Source: Anaerocolumna sp. MB42-C2 (GTDB taxonomy: Bacteria; Bacillota; Clostridia; Lachnospirales; Lachnospiraceae). From it: a DNA stretch of 64,000 nucleotides. Position 1 is the stretch's first letter, and every line of letters starts with the position of its first letter. A program made the position numbers and the translations under genes. The DNA lies in the NCBI RefSeq assembly GCF_030913705.1, contig NZ_CP133190.1, forward strand, positions 3,867,501 through 3,931,500, written 5' to 3'. The notes beneath the pieces are model-generated. The model had not been told where the DNA came from. It saw only the letters and a program-made list of their open reading frames with translations, and did no database searches. Below, piece after piece: positions 35,381 to 43,850 of the stretch.

Positions 35381-36349
35381 ATGATAATAACAAACCAGCC
35401 ACTTGAAATGGTGTTTGCAAACTATCATAGGGAGAAATATTTTATGGATAAAATATTAAAATTTGCCGATAGTTTTAAGCTTGCCGATTTACAGAACTAT
35501 AAAATATTAGGGGAATTTAATTATGAGAGTTATTTGCTGAAATTAAATTGTACCTTGGAAGAATATATGGAAGACTTTGTAGTATTTGATAAAGATTACA
35601 AATCTCAAGGAAATATCCGGACATTTTTTCACGAATTAATTCATTTTTTTCAGTATAGTACTACTCCGATAGGTAATTATCTTTTACAGCTAAGTAATTT
35701 TCAAACTTTGCAGGCTGAACATATTGTGAGAAATTTAGATAGAATAGAGTATCCGCTTATTCCGTATATAAAAAAACATGTACCTGTGGAAAGTAATATT
35801 AGGGTTTGGTATCATCTGAGATATTGGTTCTTAAGTGAATTAATGAGGCTTTATTATACGGACGATTTGATGCAATATATAAATATATCAAAGGCAACCA
35901 CCTTCTTAGAAGAGGGACTAACAGATCTGTTTTTAGAAGTTGAACAGGAAATTTGCAAAATTCGTAAATTAGATATATTCAAGAGACGTATGAATAACAC
36001 TCATGATCATGAGCGGATGTTAATGGAACAGACTTTAGCACTAACAAGTAATAATGTCAATGTGTTTGAAAATCATGCACGTATTTCAGAGTACTGGTGG
36101 GATGTGGCCGGGGATAAGGGAAAAATAAAAGCAAATCAGGATTTATTTGAATATTCAGGATGGATATTGGCTTATAAGAATGTGTCAAATGCAGATACAC
36201 TCGAACAATTTGTCAGTACATTTTCTGCAATTTCAGAACTATCGTTGTTTTCTACTATCTTACCATGTGAAAATGGTTTATCAAGCATTTATTCAGCGTT
36301 TGATTTTGCTCCCAGAAATCGAATGTATGAGTTGATTAATAAAATCTAA
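35381..36349 (+). CDS. HExxH (HELIH) zincin-like protein, candidate peptidase effector
   Basis: 322 aa, family not recognised. The key feature is FFHELIHFFQY (H-E-L-I-H at residues about 87-91), the zinc-binding motif of gluzincin-type metallopeptidases. A possible third ligand is a Glu in TTFLEEGLTDLF (about residue 173) or in ENHARISEYWWD. No signal peptide or membrane segment, so cytoplasmic. AAGGA lies just before ATG 35381. Forms an operon with the Trypco2-like gene. The frame ends at 36349 after an AAAA run, and a third ORF continues in another frame; the intact protein may originally have been about 500 aa. Confidence 0.65.
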   Translation: MIITNQPLEMVFANYHREKYFMDKILKFADSFKLADLQNYKILGEFNYESYLLKLNCTLEEYMEDFVVFDKDYKSQGNIRTFFHELIHFFQYSTTPIGNYLLQLSNFQTLQAEHIVRNLDRIEYPLIPYIKKHVPVESNIRVWYHLRYWFLSELMRLYYTDDLMQYINISKATTFLEEGLTDLFLEVEQEICKIRKLDIFKRRMNNTHDHERMLMEQTLALTSNNVNVFENHARISEYWWDVAGDKGKIKANQDLFEYSGWILAYKNVSNADTLEQFVSTFSAISELSLFSTILPCENGLSSIYSAFDFAPRNRMYELINKI

Positions 36350-36371
36350 AAACATTAAGCCGGTACAAAAT

Positions 36372-36878
36372 TTGAATGATTATAACAGGTTTGTGAAGGA
36401 GCTTTCTTCTGCAATGGGTTATCCCTCCGTGGAAACTATAGCAGATTGCTCTATACACAATTATAAGCAAAGCACCGGTATCTCATATATTGAAAATCTA
36501 TTTATTACTTCGCAAAAAATACGTAGTGAAAATTTTTCAACATTTTTCAATCAAGGATTATGGCACAGTAAGGCACTTGAAATCGAGCCGTATTCAAGCT
36601 ATTTTACACGAACTTTTATTCCGCCAGCAATTCAATTTAAAAATATAATTAAATTTCATAAAAATAAAGATATACTTTCTCAGCTATTTATTGGCTATTG
36701 CTTTCGTTCATATTTACGTGAACTACTTACGGGATGTTCTAAAAAGGGAAAAGCTAATCTTGTACCAGTAGAAACTCCTTACAGAATGCAACCGGATGAA
36801 TTAACATATTGGCAAACTATTATCCAACAGTATTTAAATAACATATTAGGGTTTAATACAAATATTACGTTATATTAA
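36372..36878 (+). CDS. ORF of unknown function, probably the frameshifted C-terminal part of the preceding gene
   Basis: 168 aa from TTG 36372. No ribosome site precedes it, and the frame is open upstream to 36336, inside the preceding gene. Removing one A from the AAAA run at 36341-36344 would join the two frames (ELINK ... SKNIKPVQNLNDYNRFV). The sequence is mainly helical with AT-rich codons like its neighbour and has no motif that I recognise. Either a true frameshift (pseudogene or sequencing error), programmed slippage, or a coupled separate gene. Confidence 0.55.
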   Translation: MNDYNRFVKELSSAMGYPSVETIADCSIHNYKQSTGISYIENLFITSQKIRSENFSTFFNQGLWHSKALEIEPYSSYFTRTFIPPAIQFKNIIKFHKNKDILSQLFIGYCFRSYLRELLTGCSKKGKANLVPVETPYRMQPDELTYWQTIIQQYLNNILGFNTNITLY

Positions 36879-37023
36879 CACGACATTTTATATAAGATAA
36901 GCTGAAGAAGGGTTATGGCAGTGAATTCCATGGTAAAACAAAACCGCCCATAGAAATCGGAGAAACCAGGTGTATAACAGACCAGCGGGAAATTCAAAAG
37001 GAATTGGAAAGGAGAGGATTATC

Positions 37024-37887
37024 ATGATATCAGCAGCAAATATGTTTTATGAAAAGTTAGAAAGAGATTTTGTTTCTTGGGCACTAACAGTTGATGACAT
37101 AAGGGCAGCATTTATAGTTGGTTCTCGAGCCCGCAAAGACCATCCTGCAGATGAGTGGTCGGATATAGATATAGTTTTCTTTACCTCAAAACAGAATTAT
37201 TATCTTTCAGATAACGAATGGCTTAAAAATTTTGGGAATGTATGGACTTCCCTTGTCTCACAAACAGCAGGTGGTGATCCCGAATGTCTAACGTTGTTTG
37301 ATGGCGGGTGGCAGGTTGATTTTGTTATTCACACAATTAATAGTTTAAAGCAGAATGTTGAGAATAAAATTATTCCGAATAATTTCTATCGCGGAGTGAA
37401 AGTGATTGTTGATAAAGAAGATATTGCGGAAAATATTATGCCAAAATGTTTCAAAGCTCCTAAGGGAGTGACTTTAGCAGAAGATGTATTTATGCAATAT
37501 GTTAATATGTTTTGGTTCCTGGCTCTTTACTTGGCGAAGCAGATATTACGGAAGGATTTATGGCTCGTAAAAGTCCGAGATGGTAATATGAAAGAACTTT
37601 TGCTTCAGATGATAGAATGGCACGAAAAGGCAGTAAATGGAACCGAGTATGATACATGGCATGCAGGTCGTTTTTTATGTGAATGGGCAAGTGAAGAAAC
37701 ACTGTCAGAATTACAGAACTCATTTGGCCATTTTGACAGCATTGATAGCTGGAAAGCTTTAATAGGTACAATCACTTTGTTTAAGCGCTTGTCTCATGAT
37801 ATATCCTTAAAGATGAATTATAAATATCCATATGATTTGGAGAATAATGTATTTCATTGGATTAATCAGAATAATCCTACTATATAG
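37024..37887 (+). CDS. ANT(6)/AadE-like aminoglycoside 6-adenylyltransferase family protein
   Basis: 287 aa. The nucleotidyltransferase motif IVGSRARKDHPADEWSDIDIVFF (residues about 32-54; G-S-x-A ... D-x-D) and GWQVDFVIH match the aminoglycoside 6-adenylyltransferase family. FYRGVKVIVDKE and DLWLVKVRDGNMKELLLQMIEWH are further family blocks. ATG 37024 has GGAAAGGAGAGG upstream. It could adenylylate streptomycin-like drugs, but many chromosomal relatives have unknown substrates, so resistance is an inference. Confidence 0.88.
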   Translation: MISAANMFYEKLERDFVSWALTVDDIRAAFIVGSRARKDHPADEWSDIDIVFFTSKQNYYLSDNEWLKNFGNVWTSLVSQTAGGDPECLTLFDGGWQVDFVIHTINSLKQNVENKIIPNNFYRGVKVIVDKEDIAENIMPKCFKAPKGVTLAEDVFMQYVNMFWFLALYLAKQILRKDLWLVKVRDGNMKELLLQMIEWHEKAVNGTEYDTWHAGRFLCEWASEETLSELQNSFGHFDSIDSWKALIGTITLFKRLSHDISLKMNYKYPYDLENNVFHWINQNNPTI

Positions 37888-37961
37888 AATATCGTCAGGA
37901 ATGGATACCCTCATCTCATATACATGAGATTTATTTGGTACTCGCATACTAATATTCTACC

Positions 37962-37999
37962 ATAAATCCCTTGCTTTTGAAGTTTGGGATTTATTTTAT
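37962..37999 (+). terminator. Terminator after the ANT(6)-like gene
   Basis: ATAAATCCC (37962-37970) pairs with GGGATTTAT (37986-37994), followed by TTTATT. A weaker ATCTCAT/ATGAGAT hairpin lies just upstream (37912-37929). Confidence 0.7.
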
Positions 38000-38087
38000 T
38001 GCGCTAAAGTTAAGTTTACAAAAGAGGACAGCAAAAGCGAGGAATAAATTTACTATTTACAGTATGATTTAGTCAGGAGGTAAAGAA

Positions 38088-38954
38088 ATGGAATGGTTGA
38101 AGAATCTGAGCAATGCCATTGATTATATTGAGAGAAATTTAGATGGCGAGATTTGTTGCGAGGAAGCCGCTAAAATTGCGTGTTGTTCTACCTACTATTT
38201 CGGGCGGATGTTTTCCTATGTAGCGGGTATATCCTTATCCGAATATATTCGCCGCCGGAGAATGACACAAGCAGCTTTTGAAATACAAACCACAGATACA
38301 AAGGTTTTGGAGGTTGCATTAAAATACGGCTATACCTCTCCGACTTCTTTTAACCGGGCATTTCAAAATGTGCATGGAATATCCCCAATTTCCGCAAAGG
38401 CAAAAGGAAGTATATTAAATGCATACCCGCCTATCAAATTTTCAGTCAATATAATAGGAGGTAATGTCATGCCCTACCGGGTCGAAGAAAAAGAAGCTAT
38501 AAGAATTGTAGGTATCCGTATTCCATTAACAATGGATATGGAAGAAAACAAAAGGAACGTCCCACCTTTCTGGGAAAGTACATTGAAAAGTGAACAATTT
38601 GCTAAAATCTGTAACTTGTCAAACAGGCTTCCTAGGGGTGTTTTAGGAGCAACGGTCTACCAAAGTGATGATGAAATTTATTATTATATTGCTGCGGTAA
38701 CTGACCAGCCTGTACCGGATGGAATGTTTGAATATCAAATTCCAAATGCCACATGGGCGGTGTTTGAGAGTAATGGTTTTTTTAAAGAATCTGTACAGGA
38801 TATTTTCAAAAGATTTTTAACGGAATGGCTTCCTTTTTCGGGATATACCTATGCAGAATTGCCGGATATAGAAGTATATCCGATTAGCAAGGAATTAAAC
38901 CGTTCGGGGCATTTTGAAGTATGGATTGCAGTAAAAAAGGAAAGGTCGAATTAA
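38088..38954 (+). CDS. AraC-family regulator with GyrI-like effector-binding domain
   Basis: 288 aa. Two helix-turn-helix motifs in the N-terminal 100 residues ([63 protein letters not shown]), then a GyrI/Rob-type small-molecule-binding domain (about 130-288, [19 protein letters not shown] ... FEVWIAVKK). Such proteins sense drugs and activate nearby exporters; the ABC-2 transporter genes follow directly. AGGAGG precedes ATG 38088. Confidence 0.92.
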   Translation: MEWLKNLSNAIDYIERNLDGEICCEEAAKIACCSTYYFGRMFSYVAGISLSEYIRRRRMTQAAFEIQTTDTKVLEVALKYGYTSPTSFNRAFQNVHGISPISAKAKGSILNAYPPIKFSVNIIGGNVMPYRVEEKEAIRIVGIRIPLTMDMEENKRNVPPFWESTLKSEQFAKICNLSNRLPRGVLGATVYQSDDEIYYYIAAVTDQPVPDGMFEYQIPNATWAVFESNGFFKESVQDIFKRFLTEWLPFSGYTYAELPDIEVYPISKELNRSGHFEVWIAVKKERSN

Positions 38955-38958
38955 ACTT

Positions 38959-39414
38959 ATGGAATATCAAATTGAAATTAGGAATGTTGAGCCAATGCGT
39001 GTTGCTTTCCTGCATTATAAAGGAGTTGCAACAGAAGCGAACAAGTTTTTCCCTAATGTTTTTAAATCCATTCAGGGTAAAGCAAATGGTGCACCGTTTT
39101 TTTGTTACTATGTTATGAATCCAGAAACTAAAGTGGGAGAAATGGACTTATGCGTACCAACAGAGCAAAATCCTTTTGGAAAAGGAATTGAAGTAAAAGA
39201 ATTACCGGCCATTAAGGCCATCTGCCTGGCACATACCGGCTCTTATGAAACTTTACATCTTGCTTATAAAGCAATCGACCAATATGCCACAGAGCATAAT
39301 TTACAGTTGCAACCGCCGTTTCGCGAGGTTTATATCAAGGGGCCGGGAATGTTATTGAAAGGAAATCCAGATAAATATATCACCGAGATTTTGTTCCCAA
39401 TCAGGGAGGAATAA
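38959..39414 (+). CDS. Stand-alone GyrI-like (AraC effector-binding) domain protein
   Basis: 151 aa comprising only the ligand-binding fold: [21 protein letters not shown] at the start, [22 protein letters not shown] in the middle, and [25 protein letters not shown] followed by [12 protein letters not shown] at the end. No DNA-binding part. It may bind or hydrolyse the same drug that the upstream AraC regulator senses. Spacing of 4 nt to the regulator and 1 nt to the ABC gene shows one operon. Confidence 0.88.
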   Translation: MEYQIEIRNVEPMRVAFLHYKGVATEANKFFPNVFKSIQGKANGAPFFCYYVMNPETKVGEMDLCVPTEQNPFGKGIEVKELPAIKAICLAHTGSYETLHLAYKAIDQYATEHNLQLQPPFREVYIKGPGMLLKGNPDKYITEILFPIREE

Positions 39415-39415
39415 A

Positions 39416-40366
39416 ATGACTGCTATTTCCGTAAATGATTTGGTTAAAAAGTATAAAAGCGGAGTACAGGCCTTAGATGGCCTTACTTTGGCGGTAAAGG
39501 AAGGCGAAATATTTTCCCTTTTGGGACAGAACGGAGCAGGAAAATCTACACTTATTAATGTGTTGACTACTTACCTGCGTCCTACTTCTGGCAGCGTGAC
39601 CATGTTTGGAAAAGACGCTTATCGTGAAGCGGCTGAAATCCGTTCAAAAATTTCTTGTGTTGCACAAAGAACTTCTATTGATACGCATTTATCGCTCACA
39701 GAAAATATGATGTTTCAAAGCAAGCTATATAAAGTGCCAAGGTCAGAAGCCATAAAGCGTATGGAAATGCTAATCTCCTGTTTTGGATTAGAGAGGTATT
39801 TGAAATATCCGGTTTCTTCCTATTCCGGCGGAGTAAAAAGGCGGCTTGATATTGCACTAAATCTAATGTCCAATCCCAAAGTGTTATTTTTAGATGAACC
39901 AACCGTTGGAATGGATATCGGGTCCCGAATGGCAATGTGGGATATGGTAAAGAAGATTAGAAACGACTTTGGGACCACGATTTTCTTAACAACTCATTAT
40001 TTGGAAGAAGCCGACGAATTGAGTGATACAATCTGCATTATGAAAAACGGAAAAGAGGTCGTTCAAGGTTCTCCAAATTCTCTCCGGGCATACCTACGGC
40101 AGGATATGCTGAAAATCAGCTTTTCAGAAAAGAAAGAAGCTGAAAAATGTTTTGAAACCCTAAAGGGAACCATTGCTCTCAAAGAATCTAATTTACGCCA
40201 TGATAAAATCATTACCAGCTTAAAAAGCGGACGAAGCGATTTAGAGAAAACGGCCCGCCTACTGTTGGAGCATAGTATTCCGTTCTTGGGAATCGAAATT
40301 ATACAGCCCACCTTAGAAGATGTTTTCATCAGCCTGACCAGTGACAATGGAAAGGAGGCCAGCTAA
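39416..40366 (+). CDS. ABC-2-type drug exporter, ATP-binding protein (DrrA-like)
   Basis: 316 aa. Walker A LLGQNGAGKST (residues about 34-44), signature SYSGGVKRRLDIA, Walker B VLFLDEPTVGMD, and switch His in LTTHYLEEADEL. The C-terminal extra domain (about 225-316) is typical of DrrA/CcmA-type exporters. It pairs with the permease 40366-41121, overlapping by one base. Drug efflux is suggested by the AraC/GyrI-like genes upstream. Confidence 0.95.
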   Translation: MTAISVNDLVKKYKSGVQALDGLTLAVKEGEIFSLLGQNGAGKSTLINVLTTYLRPTSGSVTMFGKDAYREAAEIRSKISCVAQRTSIDTHLSLTENMMFQSKLYKVPRSEAIKRMEMLISCFGLERYLKYPVSSYSGGVKRRLDIALNLMSNPKVLFLDEPTVGMDIGSRMAMWDMVKKIRNDFGTTIFLTTHYLEEADELSDTICIMKNGKEVVQGSPNSLRAYLRQDMLKISFSEKKEAEKCFETLKGTIALKESNLRHDKIITSLKSGRSDLEKTARLLLEHSIPFLGIEIIQPTLEDVFISLTSDNGKEAS

Positions 40367-41121
40367 TGGATATTCTAACCTTGTTACACCGCAATATAAA
40401 ATGGCGTTTTCATAATGCTTTTACTATCGTGATTACTATTTTACAGCCTATGTTATGGCTTGTATTGTATAGTGCTGTTGCAGGACAATCGATGAAAGGG
40501 ATTGGAATTGCAAATTATACGGCTTTTGTTCTCCCCGGACTGATTGTGCTGGTTAGTTTCGGTGCGTGCAGCAGCAGCGGCATTATGAATTATTTGATGA
40601 AAGCAGATGGCAGCTTTTATCGGATATTGATTGCCCCGGTTAAAAGGAGTTCTATTGTACTGGGGCAGGTATTAGAAGCAGTCGTATGTACATTCATTGA
40701 AGTTACTATTATGTGCATAGTCAGTTTGTTTTTTTCGGTAAACATTGCAACTGGATTCACAGGTATACTCTTGGTAGCTCTCTTAGTATTTTTAACTGCA
40801 TTTTTTATTTCGGGACTTACTTACGCTATTAGCCTTTGTCTACCAAACGAAGTCATGTATGAAACGGTAATGAACGCAATTGTTCTCCCCCTCTTTTTTC
40901 TAAGTACCGCATTGTTTCCGGAAGATGGATTGTCCGGGGGATTAAAAATTGCGGTCAACCTAAATCCATTTACCCATGTAATAAATGTTTTGCGAGATTT
41001 GATTTTACAAGGCGATATTGTTTATCGTGATGTCAGCTTTGTTATTGTTCTGCTGATAGGTATGTGTGGTATCAGTTTTTCATGGGCTTTTCACAGATTA
41101 AAAAAGGAAACGGCTTTATAG
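40366..41121 (+). CDS. ABC-2-type exporter permease
   Basis: 251 aa with six membrane segments and the ABC-2 family signature near the C-terminus (LPLFFLSTALFPEDGLSGGLKIAVNLNPFTHVINVLRDLI). It forms the membrane channel for the ATPase encoded upstream. AAAGGAGG precedes ATG 40366. Followed by a strong terminator that ends the operon. Confidence 0.93.
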   Translation: MDILTLLHRNIKWRFHNAFTIVITILQPMLWLVLYSAVAGQSMKGIGIANYTAFVLPGLIVLVSFGACSSSGIMNYLMKADGSFYRILIAPVKRSSIVLGQVLEAVVCTFIEVTIMCIVSLFFSVNIATGFTGILLVALLVFLTAFFISGLTYAISLCLPNEVMYETVMNAIVLPLFFLSTALFPEDGLSGGLKIAVNLNPFTHVINVLRDLILQGDIVYRDVSFVIVLLIGMCGISFSWAFHRLKKETAL

Positions 41122-41128
41122 AAACATA

Positions 41129-41163
41129 TAAAAACCGCCACTCGGCCAAGTGACGGTTTTTAG
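41129..41163 (+). terminator. Rho-independent terminator of the AraC/ABC operon
   Basis: AAAAACCGCCACT (41129-41141) pairs with AGTGACGGTTTTT (41148-41160), one mismatch, loop CGGCCA, ending in T5. Confidence 0.9.
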
Positions 41164-41294
41164 ATGATTTCTAAACTTACTGTTTCAAATCCAACCGCAT
41201 GTCGCGGTGCTTCTCTTATGTAAGTATAATAGAATGATAACAGTTGAAAATCAAGGTATCGCAGAGAGAAAATTTGTCAATACCTATTACGGAC

Positions 41295-41460
41295 GTTACT
41301 GTTCACTCCCCTGCAAAAAACAGCAGTTCCGCGAACAATAACACGCTTCGCGATGCACACAAAACGCGAAAACAGCGTTTTGGCGCTGCAATTCTCCGGT
41401 TTTATTGTGACAATACACTCACAAAAAACACGTCGCGTTTATTGGCCTGTGAACAGTAAC
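41295..41460. repeat. MITE-like element with 12-bp terminal inverted repeats
   Basis: GTTACTGTTCAC (41295-41306) and its exact inverse GTGAACAGTAAC (41449-41460) bound about 165 bp of sequence richer in GC and CG than the surroundings (GCGTTTTGGCGC, CGCTTCGCG). ORFs through it are low quality and lack ribosome sites. The terminal sequence differs by one base from the GTTACAGTTCA end of the element at 4876-5031, hinting at one repeat family. Confidence 0.6.
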
Positions 41461-41463
41461 TTA

Positions 41464-41874
41464 CGGACCACATTGGTGACAGGCGCCATGCCGGTACAGG
41501 AGCTCATTTTGGAATTACCAAAAACCACAAAATAAGAGACAAAACTATAATCCTCCTTTAACCCTTAAACGTAAGTGTTTGAGGGGTTTTGTCGTTATCC
41601 TAATAAAATTGACATTACTGTTAATATGACAATTGAAAACTTCTCTATTATATCAGAGAATTTATTACAAACTGCAGATAATACATACTTAGTTATGTCG
41701 TTTCCATAAATTGTGTATGTAATGAAGGATAATAACTTAGATAAATAATTTGAAATAATATCCATATAGTGATATATTTTAACTACATGTATTAGCAATA
41801 ATGGGAAATTGGTCATGTGATATTTTGAATAAAAGATATGAAGTTAACTAATTTTTCTTCAGGTGGTAATTCCT
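41464..41874. other. Gene-free stretch before the LUD gene
   Basis: About 410 bp. Contains a terminator-like hairpin (ACCCTTAAAC, loop GTAA, GTTTGAGGGGTTTTGT; about 41561-41590) and AT-rich sequence without a credible gene on either strand. Confidence 0.45.
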
Positions 41875-41973
41875 TTGAGAACAATATTTCAAGAAATTAC
41901 TGATGAAGACAAAGAAATAATTTGGGATTATGCTGCCAACCATATTGCATTTTTAATAAAAAAAGAAAACTAG
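41875..41973 (+). CDS. Very small ORF (32 aa) before the LUD gene
   Basis: TTG 41875 follows AGGTGG at about 8 nt and reads MRTIFQEITDEDKEI, then an IIWDYAANHIAFLIKKEN end. It stops 22 nt before the LUD gene start. Could be a leader peptide, a small protein, or the decayed remainder of a larger gene. No family recognised. Confidence 0.35.
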   Translation: MRTIFQEITDEDKEIIWDYAANHIAFLIKKEN

Positions 41974-41995
41974 TATGAAAAGGAGCGCCACAATA

Positions 41996-42601
41996 ATGGA
42001 ATTTACAAAACTCAAAAATAGTCTAGAGTGCTTAGGATATACCGTAAGTGAATTTAATGATGCAGAAGAAGCAACTAAGCATTTAGCTAATCAACTGAGT
42101 GATAGAACTATTGGAATTGGAGGTTCAGTTACTGTAGAAGAAATGAAACTGTATGATGCACTGGTGTCTCATAATGATGTGTATTGGCATATGCGATTAC
42201 CTGAAAACATGAGTGCCATGGAAGCAAGAAAGAGAGCAAATCTGTCAGATTTATATATTTCCTCGGTAAATGGAATTGCCGAAACAGGAGAAATCATCAA
42301 TATAGATAATACTGGAAATCGTGTATCTGCAATCAGTTTTGGACATGATAAAGTTTATTTAATTATTGGTGAAAATAAAATAGCTTCAAGTTATGAAGAC
42401 GCCTTAGATAGAGCAAGAAATATCGCTGCACCCCTTAATGCCAAACGTTTAGGAGTAAAAACGCCATGTGCGATAAAGGGTGATAAATGTTATGATTGTA
42501 AAAGCCCGCAGAGAATATGCAGAAATTTTTCTGTACTATGGGAGAAACCTACAGGGAGTGAATATGAAGTTATTTTAATTCATGAAAAGCTTGGATACTA
42601 G
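41996..42601 (+). CDS. LUD-domain (lactate utilisation / YkgG-like) protein
   Basis: 201 aa. The LUD fold is seen from TIGIGGSVTVEEMKL (GxGxS-like motif, residues about 40-55), NGIAETGEIINIDNTGNRV and VYLIIGENKI to RNIAAPLNAKRL. Near the end is a CAIKGDKCYDCKSPQRIC cysteine group, seen in stand-alone LUD proteins. AAAAGGAG precedes ATG 41996. Not accompanied by LutA or LutB partners, so the substrate is uncertain. Confidence 0.88.
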   Translation: MEFTKLKNSLECLGYTVSEFNDAEEATKHLANQLSDRTIGIGGSVTVEEMKLYDALVSHNDVYWHMRLPENMSAMEARKRANLSDLYISSVNGIAETGEIINIDNTGNRVSAISFGHDKVYLIIGENKIASSYEDALDRARNIAAPLNAKRLGVKTPCAIKGDKCYDCKSPQRICRNFSVLWEKPTGSEYEVILIHEKLGY

Positions 42602-42764
42602 ATTAATGATATTTAATTGAGTAAATTCTATCAAGGTTAAAATGAAATACCAATCGAGATTATTGTTCTAGTTTTTTATATTATTTGCGGCGGCTTTGTT
42701 TTCTTTAAGAATAAAAAAAAGTATAGATTCAGTGACAAATTTGAATTTGGAGAGGAGATAAATA

Positions 42765-43205
42765 GTGAATATTAAAAAAGTTATGGGTGACAAAAAAGAA
42801 TATATTTCTTTACTGTTATTGGCTGACGAACAAGAAAACATGATAGATAAATACCTTGAGAATGGTGAAATGTTTGTTCTGGATGATGATGGTATAAAAG
42901 CTGAGTGTGTTGTAACCAAAGAAGCCGAAGGTATTTATGAGCTTAAAAACATTGCTGTTTTGCCTGATTATCAACGAAGAGGTTATGGGAAAAGCCTGAT
43001 AGAATTTCTGTTTGCCCATTATTCCGACTGCAATGTTATGTTTGTTGGAACTGGCGACTGTCACTCGACCCTTTCTTTTTATAATATCTGCGGTTTTACA
43101 GAATCACACAGAATAAAGAATTTTTTTACAGATAACTACGACCATCCAATGTTTGAAGACGGAATACAACTGGTTGATATGGTTTATCTAAAAAGAGAAC
43201 GATAA
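42765..43205 (+). CDS. GNAT-family N-acetyltransferase
   Basis: 146 aa. The acetyl-CoA-binding motif LKNIAVLPDYQRRGYGKSLIEFL (residues about 63-85; Q-x-x-G-x-G/A type) and FYNICGFTESHRIKNFF are clear. GTG 42765 follows AGAGGAG by 8 nt. Acceptor substrate unknown. Confidence 0.9.
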   Translation: MNIKKVMGDKKEYISLLLLADEQENMIDKYLENGEMFVLDDDGIKAECVVTKEAEGIYELKNIAVLPDYQRRGYGKSLIEFLFAHYSDCNVMFVGTGDCHSTLSFYNICGFTESHRIKNFFTDNYDHPMFEDGIQLVDMVYLKRER

Positions 43206-43452
43206 CTTACAGGAACTGATTACAAAGGGATATGGCTGCGCAGCAAAAGAGAAATCGGTCATTGTGATGCGGCTGACGTGGACTTCAATACGGTGGTAGA
43301 TTTTATCCAATTCCGAGTAAGCATGAATAATAGATATAGTATTATCAGTTACAAAACTTTTTTGTTCATTTGCAACTTTCAATTGGATACATGGTAAGAT
43401 ACATATCGGAATTTACTGAGTTAAGTAGTTCGATAGAATTAAGGGAGGAAAA

Positions 43453-43632
43453 ATGAATAAAAAAAATTTAATTAGAAATGGTGTTTCAGCAGTTACTTTT
43501 GGAGCTTGTTATGCTTTGATTTCATATCTATTTGATAAAACTGTAGATGTTGCTGAAATTGTTGTATCTACTGTCGCATATTTTGTAATTATGAGTCTTC
43601 TATATCTCATTGCACCTAAGCTAAGAAAATAA
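43453..43632 (+). CDS. Small two-segment membrane protein (59 aa)
   Basis: ATG 43453 follows AAGGGAGGAA and gives 59 aa: NKKNLIRNGVSAVTFGACYA, a first hydrophobic segment (about 9-26), a short DKTVDVAE loop, a second segment (VVSTVAYFVIMSLLYLIAP) and a basic end KLRK. Good ribosome site and topology support a real small gene. No family recognised. Confidence 0.6.
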   Translation: MNKKNLIRNGVSAVTFGACYALISYLFDKTVDVAEIVVSTVAYFVIMSLLYLIAPKLRK

Positions 43633-43665
43633 TTGGTCATAACAAGTAGAATAACAACTTCCAGT

Positions 43666-43695
43666 TTGTAGGAGAGTTTTAAGGCTCTCCTACAA
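43666..43695. repeat. Strong stem-loop without T tail
   Basis: TTGTAGGAGAG (43666-43676) pairs perfectly with CTCTCCTACAA (43685-43695), loop TTTTAAGG. An A run rather than T run follows on the plus strand, so its role as terminator is doubtful; it could stabilise the mRNA end of the small membrane protein. Confidence 0.55.
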
Positions 43696-43850
43696 AAAAT
43701 CTCATTTATCAACTATTTGTTGTGACATAGCCTAAATTAAATAGACTGGAAATTCCAATTTTTTGAGGTGTTGTAACTGCCCATTATATTTATTAAACAG
43801 TCAGTATAAGAAAAAAGGAATACATATTATTTATATTAGCGGTGATTATT

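Noticed and set aside
41244..41535. Two overlapping ORFs of 71 and 60 codons
   Set aside because: They overlie the inverted-repeat element at 41295-41460, with odd composition and no ribosome sites.
43188..43452. Coding-like pieces after the GNAT gene (for example DFNTVVDFIQFRVSMNNRYS)
   Set aside because: No start with a ribosome site and the frame is interrupted; at best a short relic, too little to name.
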